From: Nanobdellota archaeon
GTDB lineage: Archaea > Nanobdellota > Nanobdellia > Pacearchaeales > GW2011-AR1
Assembly: GCA_030698805.1 (NCBI GenBank)
Contig: JAUYMA010000010.1
Coordinates: 62,001-126,000, forward strand
Direction: 5' to 3'
Length of the DNA stretch: 64,000 bases
The first letter of the stretch is position 1; the number at the start of each line of letters is the position of its first letter. Under the pieces are notes generated by a model. That model saw only the letters and a program-made list of their open reading frames with translations, was not told the origin of the DNA and made no database searches. Of this stretch, positions 29,331 to 38,861 are shown in pieces. The translations under genes and the position numbers were made by a program.

Positions 29331-29966
29331 TTATCTTTGCTCTATCTCTATTTTTTGTTCCAAGGATTGTTTTTTGTAGTGCTCTGAAATTGATTTATCC
29401 GATGACAAGTGATAAATGCCAGCTGTTAGGGCTATCGAAGCTGCAACTGTTAGAGGCGCAAGACTTGTCTTAAGAAAAGGATTGATATGTTTGAAGTATT
29501 TTACGTACGCAGTCCTTTTGCATTCCTCAAGATGGACAACATCGCGGGCAGAATCGACAATGTATCCATTTACTGGCCCCATAACTGCCCCTAGAATGCT
29601 TGATAGGCCTGTTCCAAGGGCGATTTTCTTCCAATCGGTTTCTCCTGAATAGATATAAAGGCCAATACTTAGAGGAATATTAATTGTTGCAAAATAAAAG
29701 AAATCATGCTTTTTTTGTAATCTTTCCGGGCTTTCTTGAGTTAATCCGAATAATCTTTTTGATAAATCTCTGCCCTCACTTACTAAGAAGCCTAGGCCGG
29801 CATAGGTTAATCCTATAATAGTTGCCTTTGAAGTGAAAGAAACTATGTCTTTCATTCCTAAAAGAAGAGTCTCATAAGCCGCGTATAAAGGCACAGGAAT
29901 AGCGAGCAATGCGGTTGAATCTACAAAGTGCTTTGCAAGACCTTTTGCGATTTTTTTCACTGTCAT
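29331..29966 (-). CDS. AlaE-like membrane protein
   Basis: VDSTALLAIPVPLYAAYETLLLGMKD...SEGRDL...GETDWKKIALG...GAVMGPVNGYIVDSARDV resembles the L-alanine exporter AlaE pattern. Confidence 0.55.
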   Translation of the reverse strand: MTVKKIAKGLAKHFVDSTALLAIPVPLYAAYETLLLGMKDIVSFTSKATIIGLTYAGLGFLVSEGRDLSKRLFGLTQESPERLQKKHDFFYFATINIPLSIGLYIYSGETDWKKIALGTGLSSILGAVMGPVNGYIVDSARDVVHLEECKRTAYVKYFKHINPFLKTSLAPLTVAASIALTAGIYHLSSDKSISEHYKKQSLEQKIEIEQR

Positions 29967-30018
29967 ATTAATTATTCAGAAACAGTCTGAGGCCGATCAT
30001 CTCTTATTTCTTATCCCA

Positions 30019-30321
30019 TTAAGAGGGACTTTTGAATTTATAATGCTGGCAGATGCCGCCGTCAGATGTAACATGACTGGCTACAAATTTTAAAGGAAAA
30101 TTGACGGTCTGTCCAGTTACTAAATTAGTTAGATCCATAGATTTTAGTTTTCCCCCAGAGTGCCCGGTATTTACTGTCTGACCATGCCATTGCCTTTCTA
30201 AAAATCTTCCATCTACTCCACATTCTGAATTTGCGCATTCAACAGGCCGATCATTACTACTCGGCAGAGCATATTCGTTTGTAGTGTCGCATCTTTTGCA
30301 ATAGTATAGATATCTTGGCAT
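30019..30321 (-). CDS. zinc-ribbon protein (FmdB-like)
   Basis: YYCKRCDTTNEY...CANSECG. Confidence 0.55.
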   Translation of the reverse strand: MPRYLYYCKRCDTTNEYALPSSNDRPVECANSECGVDGRFLERQWHGQTVNTGHSGGKLKSMDLTNLVTGQTVNFPLKFVASHVTSDGGICQHYKFKSPS

Positions 30322-30368
30322 TGGATTCCTAATAATGAGGGGGCTTTTTTAAACTTAATTGTGGTAAA

Positions 30369-30875
30369 CTACTTTTTATGCTGATAAAGAAATCTGAGAG
30401 CTTTATGCACATGCGATTTTTTGCTTATTACTAAATGCTTTTTTTTATATTTTGCAATCAGATCTGTATGGGCTCTTAAGGATACAGGCTGGCGAGTGGA
30501 ATGATATTTGTATACCTCTTTTACCAGTTTCAAGGCCTCGCTCAGAGTGTCATTTTCATGCTTTGACCTCAAAATGTGCCTTTTTATTATCCTATAGCTG
30601 CAGATTATTCTTGAAGTATTTATCAGAATGATGAGATCTGCTTTTTTGAAAGCTTCTTCTGCAAAATTAGACCATGTGCCTTCTGTAATCCAATTTTTTT
30701 TGCTGCATATCTGCTTTACCTTCTTGATCCTTTCTTCAACTGGCCTAATTTTAGTAAATTTTACTGCATATTTAATGTCATCTAAAGAATAATATGGAAT
30801 TTTAATAACATTAGACAACTCTTTAGCAAAAGTGGATTTTCCAGACCCATATATCCCGCATATGTGAATTCTCAT
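30369..30875 (-). CDS. P-loop kinase, adenylate/shikimate-kinase-like
   Basis: IHICGIYGSGKSTFAKELS Walker A; EGTWSNF. Confidence 0.8.
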   Translation of the reverse strand: MRIHICGIYGSGKSTFAKELSNVIKIPYYSLDDIKYAVKFTKIRPVEERIKKVKQICSKKNWITEGTWSNFAEEAFKKADLIILINTSRIICSYRIIKRHILRSKHENDTLSEALKLVKEVYKYHSTRQPVSLRAHTDLIAKYKKKHLVISKKSHVHKALRFLYQHKK

Positions 30876-31462
30876 TTTTGTAAATAATCTCTGTTGTTTA
30901 AGTATTCAATCATGCATTCCCCGTCAGATATTCTTATCTCAGAGATTGCGCAATTGCTAAATTTTATATGGTTTAGGGCCTGGATAGGATTAAGCCCTAT
31001 TTGTATGCCAAGAAACATTTTCATAAATCTTGCGTGAGATATGAGAACGTTTCTCTCTCCGCCTTCAGCTAAAATAAATTTTCTTGCTTCTTCAGCCCTA
31101 TCTGCAAGATCCCTTAGACTCTCTCCGTTTGGAGGCCTAGTATTAAGAGGATCCGCTTGAAGCCTCTTTTCTATCTCTTCTTTAGTTTTACCGTGCCAAT
31201 CGCCATTATTGATTTCTACAAACAAAGGGTGGTAAATGACTTTTACTCCCCTCTGCTCGGCAATCCTTTCTGCCAGAATTCTGCACCTATATGCATCACT
31301 TGAGTAAATCCTGTCAAAATTTTCCCCGTTTAGCCTATGGAGCAACTTTTCTATTTGTTCATAACCTCTAGGGTCTATCCCTCCTTGTTGATTATGATAA
31401 ACAATGCCCTGCGCATTTGCATCACTCAAGGGATGCCTTATCATCATTAATCTCATTACCAT
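30872..31462 (-). CDS. histidine phosphatase family protein
   Basis: MMIRHPLSDAN...IYSSDAYRCRILAERIA...LISHARFMKMFLG. Confidence 0.88.
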   Translation of the reverse strand: MVMRLMMIRHPLSDANAQGIVYHNQQGGIDPRGYEQIEKLLHRLNGENFDRIYSSDAYRCRILAERIAEQRGVKVIYHPLFVEINNGDWHGKTKEEIEKRLQADPLNTRPPNGESLRDLADRAEEARKFILAEGGERNVLISHARFMKMFLGIQIGLNPIQALNHIKFSNCAISEIRISDGECMIEYLNNRDYLQK

Positions 31463-32340
31463 TCTCTCCTGGCAAGAATCCTTTCTAATTCTGGGAGAGT
31501 TTCTTTTAATGCTTCAGGCCTTTGCCTTGCTTGAGACCCGATTTTCCTTGTCCAAATCATTAATGAATAAAGCCTCTCAGCTTCTTGGTTTATGGGATTG
31601 CCATAGCCTTCTCGGAAAGCTCTTATTCCACTTGACCTATCTACATTAAATGTATGGCAGTAATGTCCTGTATCCCAAGCAGTATCTCCCGAAGTAACAA
31701 TATCCAAATCTAACACCGCCACTACTTTTCCATTATCAAAAAGCAAATTTCTTGGATGAAAGTCAGCATGCAATAACGATTGATCCGTGTTAGAAGCTAA
31801 AATATTTCTGCCTTGCTCATACTCTCCCTGAAGAATCTTTCCATACTTCTCTCTAAGGTTGGGAACAGCAGAGACTCTTCTTAAGGATTCTTCAAAGAAT
31901 TCATCTGCAAACTTGGTCCAAGATGGACTCTGTCCTTTTAATTTTCCATCTAGCCTCCCATATCCCTCAATATTTATTTCATGAATTCTGGCCAGAATTT
32001 CTCCTGCAGAAATATGAATCTTTTTTCTTTCGGCTTTACCTATACTCTCAAAATTAATATGCTCCCCTGCTACTTTTCTGACTATGAGATACTCTGGGGC
32101 ATCAGTCGTCTGAGGGGAATGGCCTATTATTTCTGCAACAGGTATTCCATGACTCTCAAGAAGCCTGCTTGCGGCCACCCTTAATTCATAACTTTTAACT
32201 CTTTCATGCCTGGGAATGGTAAGAATCTGCTCTCCTTTTTGGAATACCCAATTATTCCTGCCCCTTTCTATATGCTTAAATCCACTTGCGAATACATTTA
32301 CAGCCACTGCGCATGCCTGTTTATAAGATATTTTATCCAT
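31456..32340 (-). CDS. aminoglycoside phosphotransferase (APH)-fold kinase
   Basis: SLLHADFHPRNLLFDNGKVVAVLDLDIVTSGD kinase motif. Confidence 0.9.
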   Translation of the reverse strand: MDKISYKQACAVAVNVFASGFKHIERGRNNWVFQKGEQILTIPRHERVKSYELRVAASRLLESHGIPVAEIIGHSPQTTDAPEYLIVRKVAGEHINFESIGKAERKKIHISAGEILARIHEINIEGYGRLDGKLKGQSPSWTKFADEFFEESLRRVSAVPNLREKYGKILQGEYEQGRNILASNTDQSLLHADFHPRNLLFDNGKVVAVLDLDIVTSGDTAWDTGHYCHTFNVDRSSGIRAFREGYGNPINQEAERLYSLMIWTRKIGSQARQRPEALKETLPELERILARREW

Positions 32341-32935
32341 TTTTCTTTACCAGATTAGATTTTTCTGAATTCCACATTCCATCACTTGATCTGGAGATTA
32401 TTGAATAGGTCGCATTTGGAAATTCATAATTTAATAAATAATCCTGAATATTGTTATGGAATATTAGCCCTAATAATACTCTAAGAAAAGCGCCATGTGA
32501 TACTACTAAAATAGTTTCTCCTTGCTTGAACTTATTTAAATCTCTGAAGAATTCTAAAGCTCTAACCATGACCTCCTGCACATTTTCTCCCCCAGGGATC
32601 TTTTTCTCAAGGAAAGGGCCTTGGACAGTTGACCAATCAACATCCTTTACTAGCTTATCCGAAAAATCCCCGCTGCTCTTTTCCCTTATCAAAGGAGTTT
32701 GCTTAAAGTCTTTATTAGCCCAAGAGCAAATTATTTCCGCAGATTCAGAAGCTCTTTTCTCGTCGCTGGATATTACATGGTCAAAATTAAATTTCGAGAG
32801 TTCCTCTTTCAATTCTTTTATTTGTGATATTCCCTGTTCGTTAAGATGGTCTTTAGGGCTCTGAAGCCTTTTTTCAATGTTGTAAACAGTCTCTCCATGC
32901 CTGAGGAGGATTATTGTAAGTTTATCTGAGCTCAT
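32333..32935 (-). CDS. histidine phosphatase family protein
   Basis: IILLRHGETVYNIEKRLQ...VISSDEKRASESAEII...LVVSHGAFLRVLLG. Confidence 0.92.
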   Translation of the reverse strand: MSSDKLTIILLRHGETVYNIEKRLQSPKDHLNEQGISQIKELKEELSKFNFDHVISSDEKRASESAEIICSWANKDFKQTPLIREKSSGDFSDKLVKDVDWSTVQGPFLEKKIPGGENVQEVMVRALEFFRDLNKFKQGETILVVSHGAFLRVLLGLIFHNNIQDYLLNYEFPNATYSIISRSSDGMWNSEKSNLVKKNG

Positions 32936-34313
32936 TTGCTTTTTCTACTCCTATCTCATAGGCTGTTTTAGCAACTATTTTATACCTGTATTCGAGATTT
33001 GGATTATCTATTATCTTTTTCAAAGTTTCTTTGGGGACCTGCTTATTTCTTGAGATGATTCTTAACAGGTATTCGTAGCCTTTGCTGCATCCAATATTTA
33101 TAGCAATATAATCTAAAACTTCTGGGGGACACGCAGCATGGCAGCAGATCGAAGCTAGAACTGGCCAGCTCTTGCTTTCTTTATACTTTTGAAATATTTG
33201 TGAAAAGAGCTCCGGATTTTTATTATAGTCTATATTCCATATAATTACCATCTGCGACAGCTCATCTTCATCCTGGATTTTATTTATTTCTTCCTGGTTA
33301 ATCTTACCATCGAGAAAATTCCTAAAATTATTTGCCCATTCAGTTCCCTTATAACTTGATAAATGGTCAAGGAATAGGTGCCAGACTCTTATTTTTAGCT
33401 CAAAAACATTTTCAAGATTTCTTTCCAAATATTTTTTAAGAGAGGGTACATCTTGAATGCTTTCATTTTTGAATATATCTCTTCTGAACAAAATTTCGAG
33501 GGTCCTGTCATCTAAATATGTAAGACCTTCCTCAGTTGTCCACCTATTCTGAATTAGAATATCATTTCTTAGAACTAAAACCACATTGATGCTCTCCAAA
33601 TATTTCATATAATCCTGGAAATTAATCAATCTCCTTTCGTATAAAGAACTGAGAGATTTATGAACCATCGGGAAATTATCCTCAATATTTATTTTTCTAT
33701 GATCTAGAGAGTCAAGGATATTGATAAACCAGGTGATAAACATGAAATCTCTTGTACCTCCATGCCCATACTTGACGTTTTTTATCCCTTGCCTGCTGCG
33801 TTGCCGGTAATATTGGTCAAAATATAGCTTTTGAAAGCAGAACACTTTTTCAAAACGATCAATTGTGCAATATTGATCCCTTAAATTATTGATATATTCA
33901 TTTACACTAGGATCTCCATAGACAAACTTTGATTCTACAATCTGATTTCCTTCTGTTATGCTATGCTTAATATATGCCTCGCATTCCTCAAATGTCCCCC
34001 AATCCGGGACATCTATCTTTGAAAATTTCTCTTTCTCAAGGAGAGCCATAAATTCTGACCTGAACAAGTTATAATCTTCACTATCTTTATCCCTTAAGAT
34101 CATGACATCCGCGTCTGATTCATCGATCATTTCCTGCCTGGAAGGAGATCCAAATAAGAAGATACCTATTCCTTTAAGCCTCTTTGAGGGAAGGGATTTC
34201 TCAGCTTTTTCAGCAATGGATTGTATGAGCTCTCTAAATCTATAAGAATAATTTGTTACATACACAAATCCGCCATTTACTTTACATCTAGGCATAATTA
34301 AAAAGGAAAGCAT
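32922..34313 (-). CDS. nucleotidyltransferase, GlnD/GlnE-like
   Basis: IFLFGSPSRQEMIDESDADVMIL NTase motif; NVKYGHGGTRDFMFITWF resembles the GG-RD(I/M)EF motif of GlnE/GlnD. Confidence 0.7.
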   Translation of the reverse strand: MLSFLIMPRCKVNGGFVYVTNYSYRFRELIQSIAEKAEKSLPSKRLKGIGIFLFGSPSRQEMIDESDADVMILRDKDSEDYNLFRSEFMALLEKEKFSKIDVPDWGTFEECEAYIKHSITEGNQIVESKFVYGDPSVNEYINNLRDQYCTIDRFEKVFCFQKLYFDQYYRQRSRQGIKNVKYGHGGTRDFMFITWFINILDSLDHRKINIEDNFPMVHKSLSSLYERRLINFQDYMKYLESINVVLVLRNDILIQNRWTTEEGLTYLDDRTLEILFRRDIFKNESIQDVPSLKKYLERNLENVFELKIRVWHLFLDHLSSYKGTEWANNFRNFLDGKINQEEINKIQDEDELSQMVIIWNIDYNKNPELFSQIFQKYKESKSWPVLASICCHAACPPEVLDYIAINIGCSKGYEYLLRIISRNKQVPKETLKKIIDNPNLEYRYKIVAKTAYEIGVEKANELR

Positions 34314-34368
34314 TGTTATTTAAATGTTACGATTGTTATCACCAACAAGTGAATAGTTAAGGAGACTA

Positions 34369-34770
34369 CTAATCACTTTTCTTTTTCAATACTGTTGTTT
34401 TGCCTTCAAATTCTACATATATCCGAGTTTGCTTCATCTTCTTGCCCAGCCTGTCTGCATATTCCATCAAAGTCTTAAGGAAAACTTCCTTAAGCGGGGC
34501 ACCTACTCGAGGACTCCAGGAAAAATCTAGAGTGTAAACTTCTTCCCGATATTGTCCTGAATTTGATCTTCCTACTAATGTGCCTTGATAAATAATGCAA
34601 GGGATCGGTTTCAATCCTTCTTCTAATATCTCTTTATTAGTCTCGTCTAAGAAACCTAACAGGTTTTCTAAAGTGAATGATGCCCCTGTAGATTCATAGC
34701 CCTCTAAAGATCCACAAGTAATAATGCCTTTCAAGGCGACTCCTGAGGCTTCTATATTATAGTTTTCCAT
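34369..34770 (-). CDS. hypothetical protein
   Basis: 133-aa ORF. Confidence 0.5.
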   Translation of the reverse strand: MENYNIEASGVALKGIITCGSLEGYESTGASFTLENLLGFLDETNKEILEEGLKPIPCIIYQGTLVGRSNSGQYREEVYTLDFSWSPRVGAPLKEVFLKTLMEYADRLGKKMKQTRIYVEFEGKTTVLKKKSD

Positions 34771-34803
34771 GACTTCTCTAAGAAGGCATTATTTTAAAGA
34801 TTG

Positions 34804-35142
34804 CTATAATTTGAACTGAGCTAAATAAGTACCTATATGTTCCAGTTCTGTCTGCATTGCTTTACCTTCAACTTTCTTGCCTAATTTGAGTTCGGCTATT
34901 AAATCAAGAAAATTTGTGGTTACAAATTGCTGCAGACCCTTAACTCCTTCAGGTGAAACAAATCCATTCAGATGCTGAGCTGATTGCGCTACATGGTTCT
35001 CCAAATAGCCAATACTCTCTCTCAGAACTTGCTCTTCTGACAAATCTCTGCCTTGATATCTTTGCAGAGTATTTGCATAAGAATCTCTGACAAATGCAAG
35101 CAATCCGTTTATTGCAGGCTGACTAAATCCGCTTGGCGGCAT
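34804..35142 (-). CDS. hypothetical protein with MPxxGF N-terminal motif
   Basis: MPPSGFSQPAINGLLAFV; overlaps upstream gene by 20 nt. Confidence 0.55.
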   Translation of the reverse strand: MPPSGFSQPAINGLLAFVRDSYANTLQRYQGRDLSEEQVLRESIGYLENHVAQSAQHLNGFVSPEGVKGLQQFVTTNFLDLIAELKLGKKVEGKAMQTELEHIGTYLAQFKL

Positions 35143-35536
35143 TTTTACCTCCTAAATTGTTTAAATATAATGCTAATTTTTTCATGTCTTCGGGCTGGCC
35201 TTCTAGTTCTGAATAATACTTATTGTCTATTTCAAAATAGAATTTATTGAGAAACTTAATTGTCTCATCATAATTTCTAATTCCTTCCTTACCTGCTAAT
35301 TTATAGAAGGCTGAGGCATATTTAGTAAGAGCTTCAATTAATTCCCTTGTTTCAACGTCTTTAATATTATGAGTCTCTTGTAAAAATCTCTCCATATCCG
35401 ATAACTCATTTTTAATGGCTTTTTCCCAAGACTGATTTTTCTTCTTCGCCCTTAGGATTATTCCATGCTCAACTAACCCCTTATGAAAATAATCCAAGCC
35501 CTTAAGCATCTCCTGATTAAATCCACATAATGGCAT
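35123..35536 (-). CDS. hypothetical protein with MPxxGF N-terminal motif
   Basis: MPLCGFNQEMLKGLDYFHKGL. Confidence 0.55.
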   Translation of the reverse strand: MPLCGFNQEMLKGLDYFHKGLVEHGIILRAKKKNQSWEKAIKNELSDMERFLQETHNIKDVETRELIEALTKYASAFYKLAGKEGIRNYDETIKFLNKFYFEIDNKYYSELEGQPEDMKKLALYLNNLGGKNAAKRI

Positions 35537-35537
35537 T

Positions 35538-35894
35538 TTATTTTGCCCCCCTCATTACCTGCTCAAATAATTCTTGATCATCTCTACTCGGAAGGACACT
35601 AATTCTACTTCCCATATGCCTTGCAAATTGACTCCCCTCTTTATAATCTACTTTTCCATCTTTATTTGTGTCGTACAAAGCTATGCTTGCAGGGATGGTA
35701 TTATAAAAGACCGCATTCCCCGCCTGATTTTGCCTTACAAAAAATACCTGATTATCTTTATCTATCACTCTGAGGTATCTTTCATTTCCTTGCTGATAAA
35801 GCTTATAGCCTTCATTCGTGGCTATTCCTGCAAAGACTATGGCGACTGTCAATGCTATATTCCTTCTTATCCTACATTTTCTTTCTTCTTCCAT
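35538..35894 (-). CDS. membrane-anchored EF-hand-like protein
   Basis: N-terminal TM segment; YDTNKDGKVDYKEGSQF matches an EF-hand loop. Confidence 0.6.
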   Translation of the reverse strand: MEEERKCRIRRNIALTVAIVFAGIATNEGYKLYQQGNERYLRVIDKDNQVFFVRQNQAGNAVFYNTIPASIALYDTNKDGKVDYKEGSQFARHMGSRISVLPSRDDQELFEQVMRGAK

Positions 35895-36005
35895 TGTATT
35901 TTCTCCAAATTATTACTTTTACTAAGAATCACATTTAAATAAAACTTATTATCAAATATTTTACATAAACGCAATATTTATATATATTAGTGTCATTTAA
36001 GTAGA

Positions 36006-36980
36006 ATGGATGAGAAAGATAAGAAAATCTTAGCAGAATTACTAATAAATTCAAGAATCCCTTTAATTGCTCTGGCGAAGAAAGTGGGAGTAAGCAGGGA
36101 AGTTGCTACTTATAGGCTCCAAAGATTAGTCAAAGAAGGAATAATCACTCATTTTCATGCTATTATTAATTATAAGTCAATTAACTTTCGAAGGTACGGC
36201 GCATTTTTGCAATTAAAAAATATAAGTCCTGAAAAAGAGAGGGAGTTTTTTGATTACCTTACTAAACATGAATTCGTTACATATGCTGGTCCGGCAGTGG
36301 GGAGATGGAGTATTACTTTTGACATAATTGCCCAAAATAGAGAGCATCTCGAATTGATAATTGGAGATATAATAGATAGATTTTCAGATAAATTAGAAAA
36401 TCATATAGTGATGCAGAATGCTAGTGAGCAGGAGTTTTACCCTGCCAAAGTATTAGGGCACTCGGGCAAATCCTCCCTAGGCCTTCCTTTTAAAATTAAT
36501 TCTATAAAACTAGATGAAGAAGACAAAAAAATATTAAGATTGCTGTCTGAAAATTCTAGATCCGAATACAAAGAACTTGCAGAACAGCTAAATTTAAGTG
36601 CAAATGCAATTAAATATAGAATAAAGAATCTGGAAAAATTAGGGGTGATAGAGGGCTATACTATAAGCCTCGACATCCACAAACTTGGGTATGAATTTTA
36701 TAACATTCAAATTAAATTAAGCTCGCAAGACTCTCGAAATTTAAATTCTATGAAGCAATTCCTTAGGCAGTCGAAAAAAGTCATTTATTTTTATCATTAT
36801 CTCGGAAATGAAAATTGGGATTTTGATACGGGAGTCATAGTAAAAAATTCTCTCGATTTAAGAGATCTTATTTTAGAACTGAGAAACACCGGAGTCCAGC
36901 TTAAGATTCATGACATTTATTCTATTTCTGAAGTCATCAAACCAGACGTTGCGCCTACAGGGGTTTTCGATATAAAATAA
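36006..36980 (+). CDS. Lrp/AsnC-family regulator with two Lrp-like HTH units
   Basis: MDEKDKKILAELLINSRIPLIALAKKVGVSREVATYRLQRLVKEGII and DEEDKKILRLLSENSRSEYKELAEQLNLSANAIKYRIKNLEKLGVI. Confidence 0.88.
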   Translation: MDEKDKKILAELLINSRIPLIALAKKVGVSREVATYRLQRLVKEGIITHFHAIINYKSINFRRYGAFLQLKNISPEKEREFFDYLTKHEFVTYAGPAVGRWSITFDIIAQNREHLELIIGDIIDRFSDKLENHIVMQNASEQEFYPAKVLGHSGKSSLGLPFKINSIKLDEEDKKILRLLSENSRSEYKELAEQLNLSANAIKYRIKNLEKLGVIEGYTISLDIHKLGYEFYNIQIKLSSQDSRNLNSMKQFLRQSKKVIYFYHYLGNENWDFDTGVIVKNSLDLRDLILELRNTGVQLKIHDIYSISEVIKPDVAPTGVFDIK

Positions 36981-37050
36981 AAGAAGTCTTATCTGCTAAA
37001 AGAGTATTTTTAAACATAAATAATCTAGAAATATAAGGCAAAAGAGGAAG

Positions 37051-38016
37051 ATGGAAAACTGGATTACATTTACAACTGTATTGATTTCTGCGATTATTCT
37101 ATTTTTGTTTGGCATTGAGCATTTTAGCAGGGAAATACAAAGGGTAGCAGGCGAACGATTTAAGCGTTCTCTCAGCAAGATTACCAACAATAAATGGTCT
37201 GGAGCGTTTCTTGGGTTTTCCACTACTGCCCTCGCTCAGTCAAGTACTGCCATAACTGTCATTTTAGTAAGCCTTGTTAATTCTGGAGTGATCAAATTTA
37301 CGCAAAGTCTGGGAATAATTATCGGTTCTAATGTCGGGACTACTCTTACCGGGCAATTAATTGCTTTCAAACTCACTGCGTTTGCTCCAATCTTTATTAT
37401 AGCGGGATTTATTGTGAGTCTGATAGGCGGGAAATATAAAGTAATCGGCAAGCCTTTATTCTACTTTGGCTTGGTATTCTTCAGCCTTGAGCTTATATCA
37501 GATATAGTCTCCCCGCTGAGCAATGATCCTAATATAATTAAGATAATCTCCTATTCATCTAATGTTTTTATTGCGGTATTAGCAGGAGCAGTCCTAACAC
37601 TTATTCTTCAATCTAGTGCTGTAACAACTGGGTTGGTAATAGTATTTACTGCCTCGGGGTTGATAAGCCTGGACCAAGGAATACCTCTCCTGCTAGGCGC
37701 AAATATTGGAACTACCGCAACTGCATTAATTGCTGCGACTATGATGAACAAAGAAGCAAAGAAGACGGCCTTAGCACATTTCCTATTCAACCTCCTTGGA
37801 GTTTTGATAATTCTTCCTTTCCTTGGTCCATTTACAGACTTAGTCAGCCAATTTGGGCAAACAGAAGCAAACAAGCTGGCAAATGCGCATACAATATTTA
37901 ATGTAGCTATCGCAATAATATTCCTTCTCGCATTGACTCCTTTCAGGAAACTTGTTGAATATTTAGGAGATAAGTTATACAAAAATAATCAAAAGAAGAG
38001 GAATAGATTACCTTAA
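37051..38016 (+). CDS. Na/Pi cotransporter family protein
   Basis: LFGIEHFSREIQRVAG...TALAQSSTAITVILV...GSNVGTTLTGQLIA...LQSSAVTTG...GANIGTTATALIA. Confidence 0.93.
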   Translation: MENWITFTTVLISAIILFLFGIEHFSREIQRVAGERFKRSLSKITNNKWSGAFLGFSTTALAQSSTAITVILVSLVNSGVIKFTQSLGIIIGSNVGTTLTGQLIAFKLTAFAPIFIIAGFIVSLIGGKYKVIGKPLFYFGLVFFSLELISDIVSPLSNDPNIIKIISYSSNVFIAVLAGAVLTLILQSSAVTTGLVIVFTASGLISLDQGIPLLLGANIGTTATALIAATMMNKEAKKTALAHFLFNLLGVLIILPFLGPFTDLVSQFGQTEANKLANAHTIFNVAIAIIFLLALTPFRKLVEYLGDKLYKNNQKKRNRLP

Positions 38017-38798
38017 GCGGTAAGATCAATTAATCCCCCTCTTTGCATATTTGGATCGTATTCTTTAGCAAGTTGCTGATTATCTGAGGTGAAGAAATAT
38101 ATGTTTCTCCTATGCTTGAGTGTACTGGCTCCTGCACAGGATGGCCCCCAGAAAGTTATGGCTTTCTTGTTACCTTCTGCATAAGGAGTTAAGCTGTTCA
38201 TTATTGGCAATATATCTTCTGCTCTTTGAATTATAATATTTAATGGGAAATACTTTGAGTATTCTTTATCCAATTCTGCGACTATCCTATCCCTTACGGA
38301 GTCTTCTATAGCAGGACCCTTCCTCATGCCTTCTCTGACTTTTACTGTTCTGCTTTCGGTTATTTTTGGAAAATCTCCTTCTTGTAAATAGCCATCTGCA
38401 TCGAGATAGGGCTTTTGGAACAATTCCTTGGTTTCGAACAGAAGAGGAACATTATACCCTAGTCTAGCCATGTCCTCATCGCTGACCAAAGCGTTAGTCA
38501 GATAAAAATTTTGCCTGCTGTCCTCTTTATGCGGCTTTATATTTTGAAGCCTCTGTAAAACCCAGACCTTTTTTTCACCTAATTTTATATCTTCGCAACC
38601 TAATACTTCCTTTACGCCTCTAACTATGACTGATGGATTAAGCAAAAAATGCTCAATATTGTTTCTTGAAACGGTACTTCTCTCTTCATCGAGAAATGCA
38701 TCTAGTCCTTGACTCCATGCAACTGATTGCCACCCTAGGGGTTTCCCTTGCGCATAGCCTGCTTTAGTGAAATGATGATCTAACACTTCTATTTCCAT
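38013..38798 (-). CDS. hypothetical protein
   Basis: 261-aa ORF, leaderless-type TATA upstream. Confidence 0.55.
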   Translation of the reverse strand: MEIEVLDHHFTKAGYAQGKPLGWQSVAWSQGLDAFLDEERSTVSRNNIEHFLLNPSVIVRGVKEVLGCEDIKLGEKKVWVLQRLQNIKPHKEDSRQNFYLTNALVSDEDMARLGYNVPLLFETKELFQKPYLDADGYLQEGDFPKITESRTVKVREGMRKGPAIEDSVRDRIVAELDKEYSKYFPLNIIIQRAEDILPIMNSLTPYAEGNKKAITFWGPSCAGASTLKHRRNIYFFTSDNQQLAKEYDPNMQRGGLIDLTA

Positions 38799-38861
38799 TA
38801 AATTATTAAAGAATTCAAGTATTTAAATGTTACTTTATAGTAGTTACAAAATAAATTATTC

